Of a stretch of DNA of 11,896 bases, positions 6,440 through 11,896 are shown piece after piece. Below the pieces are notes generated by a model. That model had not been told where the DNA came from, did not search any database, and was given only the letters and a program-made list of their open reading frames with translations. The position numbers and the translations under genes were made by a program. How positions within the stretch are numbered: the stretch's first letter is position 1; every line of letters begins with the position of its first letter. Origin of the DNA: JAJKIP01 sp040509055 (lineage in GTDB: Bacteria; Bacteroidota; Bacteroidia; Chitinophagales; Chitinophagaceae); assembly GCA_040509055.1 (NCBI GenBank), contig JBEVLT010000397.1, positions 1 to 11,896 on the forward strand. Reading direction: 5' to 3'.

Positions 6440-7060
6440 TTACCGGCTGGCCACATAGCTTTCCACCGGCAGCCGGTTCTGCAGGCTGCGCGCCAGCGTC
6501 ATTTCATCGGCATATTCCAGCTCACCGCCAAAAGCGATACCGCGGGCAATGGTAGTGATGCGGAGTGCGCCGGGTGGCAGCTTTTTCTGGATATAATAGA
6601 TGGTGGTATCGCCCTGGATGGTAGGGTTGAGGGCAAAGATGAGCTCTTCGGTTTTTTCCTTGTCTATACGGGCTACCAGCGGGTCGATGTTCAGCTGGTC
6701 CGGGCCGATGCCGTCCAGCGGGGAGATGACACCGCCCAGCACATGGTAGGTGCCGCTGTATTGCTGCGTGCTTTCGATGGCGATCACATCGCGGATGCTC
6801 TCCACCACGCAGATGATCTCCTGCCTGCGCATCGAATTGGCGCAGATGGAGCAGATATCGCCATCGGCTATATTGCAGCAGCGCTGGCAAAACCGTATTT
6901 CGCTGCGCATCCGCGCAATGGTTTCACTGAAGCGGGCTACATCGTTGTTCTCCTGTTTCACCAGGTGCAGTACCAGCCGCAGGGCTGTTTTTTTGCCGAT
7001 GCCCGGCAGTTTGGCAAACTCACTGACAGCACTTTCCAGCAGGGAAGACGAAAATTGCAT
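6440..7060 (-). CDS. recR: Recombination mediator protein RecR
   Basis: The product has 206 residues, close to the usual 200. RecR works with RecF and RecO to load RecA on single-stranded DNA at gaps and stalled forks. The sequence shows, in order, a helix-hairpin-helix DNA-binding motif (KLPGIGKKTALRL, 17-29), a zinc finger with Cys58, Cys61, Cys70 and Cys73 (CQRC...CSIC), a Toprim domain opening with IICVVES (82-88) and containing HVLGGVISPLDGIGP (106-120), and the C-terminal signature ARGIAFGGELEYADE (172-186). All landmarks are intact. The ATG at 7060 gives the family's normal start. Neighbours on the same strand are the Ig-like lipoprotein upstream, 131 bases away, and the metH operon downstream, 164 bases away. 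There is no dnaX or YbaB-family gene next to it, unlike many other bacteria. Confidence 0.97.
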   Translation of the reverse strand: MQFSSSLLESAVSEFAKLPGIGKKTALRLVLHLVKQENNDVARFSETIARMRSEIRFCQRCCNIADGDICSICANSMRRQEIICVVESIRDVIAIESTQQYSGTYHVLGGVISPLDGIGPDQLNIDPLVARIDKEKTEELIFALNPTIQGDTTIYYIQKKLPPGALRITTIARGIAFGGELEYADEMTLARSLQNRLPVESYVASR

Positions 7061-7064
7061 CCCG

Positions 7065-7072
7065 TAAAGGTA
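7065..7072 (-). promoter_or_regulatory. Possible -7 element of recR
   Basis: On the minus strand TACCTTTA lies four bases before the recR ATG and differs from TAnnTTTG only in its last base. The tight spacing would give a nearly leaderless mRNA, as often seen in this phylum. No TTTG lies at the expected distance upstream, so the call is weak. Confidence 0.3.
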
Positions 7073-7191
7073 GCAAAGCCCCGGAAGTAAATTGTATATA
7101 TTTAGCCTGAATATCTGCTCACAAAAAAGTGCATTGCCACCCCGGTTGATCTGTGCCCGGTACCGTTTTTTTAAGTGGAGGTATATGCTGT

Positions 7192-8634
7192 TTACAGGGC
7201 CAGCTCAAACAGGTTGTCCCAGTTAGGCCGCACGGTCAGTTTCCGCCCCACGGGGTGCACCAGTTCGGGTTGACGGCGTGTGCCGAAAAACCGGCCCGGG
7301 TCCCATTTGCCGTTCTGGTTGGCATCGTCCAGAATGCGCAGGCTGTATTCGCCGGGTTCAAACAATTCTTCTGCAAACTGGCTGCCGGTGAGCGGGTACG
7401 AAGCAACCACCTGTTCGGATTGTACAAACAGCAATACCGGGTGGCGCGACAGATCGAGGTTGCGGAAGCGGATGGATATCTTGCCATAGTCTGTCCGCGC
7501 TTTGGTAGTAAAGCTCAGGGTGTCCGCCTTGAGCAGTTGCTGGCCCAGCGTATCGGTGGCAAAATCTTTTTCCAGTACCAGGTGATAGGGTTTGTTCTCC
7601 TGCCAGGCATGGCGAAGCGTCAGGTTCTTGCCGGCACTGTCCAGGCTCCAGCTATAGGCGCCTGCCACCGGCGTGAACGTGCTGTCGGTAGAAAAATGCA
7701 CTTTGGAAGAGTCGAAATTTTTCAGCGGTGTTTCAAATGTAAAAATGAGCCGCTGCGTCAGCCCCTGGCGGCCGGCATTAAGATTGGTGGCAAACCGAAG
7801 CCGCTTTTCTACAGTAGCAGTAGCCCGGTTATTATTGTTCCTCGTGCCGCCTGTGGGCGATGAAGAGCCCGGTGCGCCTGGTTTTGTCGCATAGGCATAC
7901 AGGGTTACCGGTGTGGTTTGCCCGGCTACGATGGCTGAATCGGCAAAGGCAAACAATTTGGTCGTGTCGGTGTAGCGGTAGCCACCGCCGCTGCTTTGCA
8001 GGGCATACAGGTAAAAAGTGCCGGGTGGCAGGTGCCGGAAAACGAAGCTGCCTTTGCTGTCTGTTTTGGCAATGTAGCGGGGCCGCTGGCTGATGTCCGT
8101 CAGTGCTGAATCTTCGCCGGTACGGTACAGCATGATCGTCAGCGTGGAGTCGATCCCGCCGGTTTCGGCCAGGATCACCCGCCCGCCAACCTCCAGCGAA
8201 TCGATCTGCCGGCCGGTGGAAAAGATATAAGTGAAGTCTTTCATCAGGTTGCCTTCGTTCAGGTCCTTGATGGACTCGCCGAAGTCGAAGGTATAGGTGG
8301 TATTGGGCTCCAGGCTGTCGCGCATCTTGATGGTGATGGTGTTCAGCTTGCGGGTAACCGATGGCGGGTTGGCCGGCAGGGGCGATACGATCAGGTTTTG
8401 CTGGTAGTTGTTCAGCTCCACGTATTCATCGAAAGACAGCACGATCCGGTCTGTACCGAAATTGCGGGTGCCGTTTTCCGGTGCAGACCGCAGCAATACC
8501 GGCGGCAGGCTATCCCTGGAGCCGCCTTCCGGGGGGATGATGTTGGCGCATCCCGTTTGCAGCAGGAGCAGCCCCATCAAAAAGGCGGAAAACAAAAGGG
8601 AAAAAAACAGTCTTGTCCGGGCTGATCGCTTCAT
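7192..8634 (-). CDS. Lipoprotein with Ig-like (Big_5/SbsA-type) domains
   Basis: The product has 480 residues when started at the ATG at 8634. An open frame extends back to 8784, but those 50 extra codons overlap the helicase gene and precede a classical lipoprotein signal: KRSARTR, a hydrophobic core, and the lipobox LQTGC with Cys29 as the lipidated residue. The mature protein begins CANIIPPEGGSRDS, typical of a large Bacteroidota lipoprotein family. A Big_5-type Ig-like domain spans about 43-141 (SFDEYVELNNYQQNLIVSP and FSTGR). A CnaB-like segment follows (about 147-250, with GSFVFRHLPPGTFYLYA), then a Ser/Gly/Asn-rich linker (about 252-273), a second Ig-like segment (about 285-378) and a C-terminal part with DANQNGKWDPG (437-447), which may bind calcium. 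It probably sits on the outer membrane, but no specific role is known. A TAAGTTTG element lies directly upstream. Confidence 0.85.
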   Translation of the reverse strand: MKRSARTRLFFSLLFSAFLMGLLLLQTGCANIIPPEGGSRDSLPPVLLRSAPENGTRNFGTDRIVLSFDEYVELNNYQQNLIVSPLPANPPSVTRKLNTITIKMRDSLEPNTTYTFDFGESIKDLNEGNLMKDFTYIFSTGRQIDSLEVGGRVILAETGGIDSTLTIMLYRTGEDSALTDISQRPRYIAKTDSKGSFVFRHLPPGTFYLYALQSSGGGYRYTDTTKLFAFADSAIVAGQTTPVTLYAYATKPGAPGSSSPTGGTRNNNNRATATVEKRLRFATNLNAGRQGLTQRLIFTFETPLKNFDSSKVHFSTDSTFTPVAGAYSWSLDSAGKNLTLRHAWQENKPYHLVLEKDFATDTLGQQLLKADTLSFTTKARTDYGKISIRFRNLDLSRHPVLLFVQSEQVVASYPLTGSQFAEELFEPGEYSLRILDDANQNGKWDPGRFFGTRRQPELVHPVGRKLTVRPNWDNLFELAL

Positions 8635-8642
8635 AAAGTCCG

Positions 8643-8650
8643 CAAACTTA
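8643..8650 (-). promoter_or_regulatory. -7 promoter element of the lipoprotein gene
   Basis: On the minus strand TAAGTTTG is a perfect TAnnTTTG match ending eight bases before the ATG at 8634, which would give an almost leaderless transcript. A TTTG at the -33 distance is not seen, so only half of the promoter is supported. Its position also supports choosing the start at 8634 over the upstream one. Confidence 0.5.
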
Positions 8651-8672
8651 AGCCGTTTATGGCCAACCATTC

Positions 8673-8695
8673 CCTGAAAATCCGTTAAATTCAGG
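8673..8695 (-). other. Small inverted repeat after the helicase gene
   Basis: CCTGAA at 8673-8678 and TTCAGG at 8690-8695 are perfect complements around an 11-base loop, 16 bases past the helicase stop codon. There is no U tract after the stem on the minus strand. It could be a weak terminator, or a protein-binding site in front of the lipoprotein promoter. Confidence 0.25.
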
Positions 8696-8711
8696 AGCCG
8701 CCGGCAGGCTG

Positions 8712-11700
8712 TTACCCGTTCTCCTCTTCTTCTTCCACGGAGTGCAGGGCCACCGCCAGGTTGTTGGTCCTCACGAACTGGCACCAGTGGCAGTCCGGTT
8801 TGCCGCAGCCGGTATAAAAATCGCGGTCCTGTATTTTCTGCCAGGTATCGGATATCTGCTGCGTCACGGTGGTGATGTCGGCCGGGGTGATCACCACTTT
8901 TTCCTTCCGGTAATGCTTCTTTTTGTCCGGTTCGATGAAGTCGAACTCGGTGCTCGCCGCCCTCCAGTCTTTTTGCCCGTAGTTGTCCACGAGTATTTTG
9001 TAAAAGACGGCCTGCCGCCAGTAGTCGCCGCCGTTGGGGTCTTTTTCGCCGGGCGGCTGCAGCTTGGGCCGTGCCTTATCGGGATCGCCGGTTTTGTAGT
9101 CCACCACGTTCACCGTCTTGCCGTCAAATTCCAGCTTGTCCAGCTTGCCTTTCAGCGGCACGCCCTTGATCACTACGTTGCGGATATTGCGTTCGATGGC
9201 CACGATCCGGTTGAACTGGCCGATGTATTTGTCGTAATAATGGCCCAGCACTTCCTGGCCGTATTCCAGCCGGCGGGCAAACTGCTCCCGGGTAAAGCTT
9301 TCGCGGTGGCGGTGCATGTACCATTCGAAGTCGGCGATAAATTCTTCCCGTGGCGGGAATTGGTCCCTGCCGCTGTCCTGCATTTTGCGAAACAACTTTT
9401 CCAGCGCATAGTGCACGGATGAGCCGAACTCGGTGGCTTCGTTTCTCGGCGAGGGAATGCGGACCAGGTTTTTGAAATAGAATTCCAGCGGGCATTTCAG
9501 AAAATTGTTCAGCGCCGTTACGGTCATTACAAACCGGTCCAGCAGGCGGCTGACAAATTCTTCTTCGATCTTACCGATCTCGGGTGCTTCGGTCTCGCCG
9601 AAATGCAGGACGGCAAATTCCGATTGGGTAGCGGCATCGATCACCGTTTTTTCCACCGGCAGCGCATGCTGGTCGAGTATCTCGGCCAGGAACATGGAGG
9701 GTTCCAGTTCCTTACCGTCGTTTTTAAAACGGCTGTACGAGATGGTGAGATGCTGCTCGGCGCGCGTAAGCGCCACATAAAACAGGCGGCGCAGTTCCTC
9801 ATCGTCGGTCTTTTCGCGCCCGCCGGCGGCCGTGGAGGCCAGCATGGTATCCGGCAGCTTGTATCCGCCACCTGGTTTGCGCTTTTTCTCCCAGAACGAG
9901 GCATTGCAGCCAGCCAGGAACACATATTCGAACTCCAGGCCCTTGGAGCCATGCGCCGTCAGCAGGTTTACACCTTTGTCGCTGCCGCTCACCTGCACCA
10001 GGGGCAGGGCGATCTCTTCGGTTTCCATCAGGTCCACCAGGCTCACCAGCTGCTGCAGGTCCAGGAAGGGGTTGCGGTGCGTTTCTTCTTTTACAAACTC
10101 AAACAGGCCGGTGAGCACCTGCAGCTGCCAGTGTTTGTCCGGGCTTTGCATGATGCGGCTAAGTACGCCGGCTTCGCGAATGATGGTTTCAAACAGCTGC
10201 TGCAGCGTCAGGTTCGGCACATCGCCGATCAGCTTTTCGATTAGTGTGGCTGCTTTTTGCAGACCGGGATGCAGGTGGGTGCTGAAGAGGTCGCGGGGTG
10301 GGGCAGCCGCTTTTTCCACCAGCAGGCGGCGGAGAGACTGCCTGAACTCATCCGATCTCTTTTCAGCGGCTTCAATGCTCAGTTTCGCAATTTCGATGGG
10401 CGGCACCTGGAACCAGTCGAAGTGCAGGAGCTCGAACAGCATTTCGTCACCGGCGTAGGGTACATCGTGCTCGGCCGCCAGGTAGCGCAGCAGCAGGATG
10501 ATCTTTTGCGCCAGCGGCAGCTCAAGCAGGTTCAGGTGGCGCTTGCTGTATACCGGTACCTTCAGCAGCTTGAAGTATTGTGCCAGCTCTTCGCCGTATT
10601 TGTTCTCTTTGTAAATGATGCCGATGCGGCCCGGGTCGGTGCCCTGCTGCACCAGCAGCTGTACGGCTTTGGCAATGCCGGTCATTTCGCTGCGCTGCGT
10701 TTCGTATTCTTTCAGTACCGGCAGGTGCGTGAGCCTGCCGGTGACAGGGTGAGAAGCTACCAGGTCCTTGCTGAGACCGGGGAGTTGCTTCACCAGCCGT
10801 TCGGCATTGCGCCCGATCAGCGCTTTGGATACATCGAGTATCGGCTGCGTGGAGCGGTAGTTGCTGGTAAGCACCACGGTAAGCAGGTCGTTTTGATAGC
10901 TGCCGGCAAAACGCAGCATGTTCTCCACGTTGGCGCCCTGGAAGCGGTAGATGCTCTGGTCGTCGTCGCCTACTACAAATACATTGGGCTTGTTCCAGTA
11001 GCTGATCAGCAGCTCCACCAGCCGGTTCTGCGTACCGCTGGTATCCTGGTATTCGTCTACCAGGATGTAGTGATACCGTTCCTGGTAGTTGGCCAGCAGG
11101 TTCTTGTTTTCTTCCAGCGCTGCGATCACCCAGTTGATCATGTCGTCGAAGTCGTACCGGTTGCGTTTGCGCATCAGCTGCTGGAAGCGGTCGAACTCGT
11201 TCACGGCCGCCCGCAGTTTTTCCATCTTTTCTTTTTCTTCTTCGATCTTGTCCTGCTTCAGGTCGCCGGCATTGAACTCGCGGTATTTGCGTTTGTAGAT
11301 GAATTCATCCCGGGTAGACAGGCTGTGGATGTACTCGTCGATCTTCTGGTTGATGAACAGCGGCGCCCATCCTTCGCGTTTCATGGCGCTGAAGAGCGAC
11401 TGCAGGTTCCTGATCTCGAAGTACACATCGCCGCGGTAGCGCTTCAGCGGGTGATTTTTGGGGAAGGCGTCGATCAGCTCTTTGAACAGCTGGATCTTTT
11501 CCAGTTCCGACACGGGGTCCAGCGCGGTTTTTTCAAACAGCGACAGGTTTTCCTGGATCACATCGTTGCAGAAGGCATGGAAGGTGCTGATGTTTACTTT
11601 GTAGGCATCGGGGCCGATAAAGCGAAGCAGCCGTTTGCGCATGGCTACTACGCCGGCATCGGTGTAGGTGAGGCACAGGATGTTGTCCGGCGCGGCATCC

Positions 11701-11876
11701 GTTTCCAGTAGTATTTTGCCGATGCGGCTGGCCAGGATCTGGGTTTTGCCGGTACCGGGGCCGGCAATCACCATCACCGGTCCTTCGATGGTATCCACGG
11801 CGCGGCGCTGCTGTTCGTTCAGCTGCTCGTACTCTTCCTTGAATTTTTTTTCCAGTCTTTCTTTGATAAATGACAT
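8712..11876 (-). CDS. UvrD/Rep-type helicase fused to an Fe-S PD-(D/E)XK nuclease
   Basis: The product has 1054 residues. It should unwind DNA with ATP and cut it, as AddAB or AdnAB do in break repair, in the cytoplasm. Helicase motifs in order are AGPGTGKT (38-45, Walker A), LVDEYQD (272-278, motif II), GDDDQSIYRFQGA (303-315, motif III), LTSNYRS (336-342, motif IV), LLTAHGSKGLEFE (638-650, motif V) and RRLFYVALTRAE (696-707, motif VI). From about 785 a RecB/AddB-like nuclease follows: Cys795, the GSSVHYALE helix (818-826), Asp913 in GKLDKLEF, VVDYKTG with Asp926 and Lys928, and Gln955. Cys1024, Cys1029 and Cys1032 (C-x4-C-x2-C) together with Cys795 fit an iron-sulfur staple. Both active sites look complete. 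The protein ends in an acidic tail. The ATG at 11876 lies close to the window edge, so the promoter is not visible. No partner subunit gene is seen downstream. Confidence 0.93.
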   Translation of the reverse strand: MSFIKERLEKKFKEEYEQLNEQQRRAVDTIEGPVMVIAGPGTGKTQILASRIGKILLETDAAPDNILCLTYTDAGVVAMRKRLLRFIGPDAYKVNISTFHAFCNDVIQENLSLFEKTALDPVSELEKIQLFKELIDAFPKNHPLKRYRGDVYFEIRNLQSLFSAMKREGWAPLFINQKIDEYIHSLSTRDEFIYKRKYREFNAGDLKQDKIEEEKEKMEKLRAAVNEFDRFQQLMRKRNRYDFDDMINWVIAALEENKNLLANYQERYHYILVDEYQDTSGTQNRLVELLISYWNKPNVFVVGDDDQSIYRFQGANVENMLRFAGSYQNDLLTVVLTSNYRSTQPILDVSKALIGRNAERLVKQLPGLSKDLVASHPVTGRLTHLPVLKEYETQRSEMTGIAKAVQLLVQQGTDPGRIGIIYKENKYGEELAQYFKLLKVPVYSKRHLNLLELPLAQKIILLLRYLAAEHDVPYAGDEMLFELLHFDWFQVPPIEIAKLSIEAAEKRSDEFRQSLRRLLVEKAAAPPRDLFSTHLHPGLQKAATLIEKLIGDVPNLTLQQLFETIIREAGVLSRIMQSPDKHWQLQVLTGLFEFVKEETHRNPFLDLQQLVSLVDLMETEEIALPLVQVSGSDKGVNLLTAHGSKGLEFEYVFLAGCNASFWEKKRKPGGGYKLPDTMLASTAAGGREKTDDEELRRLFYVALTRAEQHLTISYSRFKNDGKELEPSMFLAEILDQHALPVEKTVIDAATQSEFAVLHFGETEAPEIGKIEEEFVSRLLDRFVMTVTALNNFLKCPLEFYFKNLVRIPSPRNEATEFGSSVHYALEKLFRKMQDSGRDQFPPREEFIADFEWYMHRHRESFTREQFARRLEYGQEVLGHYYDKYIGQFNRIVAIERNIRNVVIKGVPLKGKLDKLEFDGKTVNVVDYKTGDPDKARPKLQPPGEKDPNGGDYWRQAVFYKILVDNYGQKDWRAASTEFDFIEPDKKKHYRKEKVVITPADITTVTQQISDTWQKIQDRDFYTGCGKPDCHWCQFVRTNNLAVALHSVEEEEENG

Positions 11877-11896
11877 GGGGGCTCAACTTTTCTGGT

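Noticed and set aside
7123..7140. Intrinsic terminator between the lipoprotein gene and recR
   Set aside because: The minus strand has a six-T run, but the preceding stem is only about four base pairs with a bulge (GTGGC / GCAC), too weak to call.
7153..7170. CGGTACCG palindrome followed by a run of seven T on the plus strand
   Set aside because: The palindrome has no room for a loop, and no plus-strand gene ends here, so it is not a terminator.
8635..8784. N-terminal extension of the lipoprotein by 50 codons
   Set aside because: It overlaps the helicase gene, is Arg/Gly-rich, and would hide the signal peptide with its lipobox. The TAAGTTTG element at 8643-8650 lies inside it.
10257..11711. 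A 484-codon open frame on the plus strand, antisense to the helicase-nuclease
   Set aside because: It mirrors the conserved helicase motifs on the minus strand, has no motif of its own and no promoter, so it is a shadow.

Overview
The window looks like chromosomal DNA from a member of the Bacteroidota, most likely Chitinophagales (Chitinophagaceae). Three things suggest this: promoter-like sites of the phylum's TTTG / TAnnTTTG type, almost no Shine-Dalgarno sequences, and gene families typical of that group (a DUF5694-type protein, an Ig-like lipoprotein starting CANIIPP, and a methionine synthase encoded as two proteins). This assignment comes from reading motifs; no database search was run.

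Layout from left to right. Positions 1-194 (minus) hold the first 64 codons of a membrane protein cut by the window edge. At 370-1251 (plus) lies a secreted DUF5694-type protein with two GxxH motifs. It converges on a long minus-strand block, and a strong hairpin at 1265-1300 separates the two. The minus-strand block, read from high to low coordinates, is: a UvrD-type helicase fused to an Fe-S PD-(D/E)XK nuclease (8712-11876), an Ig-like lipoprotein (7192-8634), recR (6440-7060), then a methionine synthase operon.

The methionine synthase operon appears to start at a good promoter match (6399-6429) just past the recR stop, followed by a leader with a foldable stem (6331-6383). Its first gene (5277-6275) is the zinc-dependent homocysteine domain of MetH. 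Its later gene (2090-4795) carries the folate, cobalamin and reactivation domains. Together they give 1233 residues, about one E. coli MetH. A small secreted protein with a TonB-C-like tail (1308-2081) follows only 8 bases later, and the hairpin at 1265-1300 probably ends the transcript.

The most interesting structure sits between the two MetH genes. It is a compact unit of about 480 bases holding a GxxExxY-family nuclease-like gene (4848-5237). The unit is flanked by imperfect inverted repeats of about 40 bases. Both repeats have four CAC triplets spaced 5, 6 and 7 bases apart, although the bases between them have diverged. The unit is much more AT-rich than its neighbours. The stop codon of the upstream MetH gene lies at the edge of one repeat. 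This looks like a small mobile or once-mobile cassette tolerated inside a housekeeping operon. The helicase-nuclease and RecR are both DNA-repair proteins, but nothing in the window shows that they work together. No CRISPR array, tRNA, rRNA or transposase was seen.
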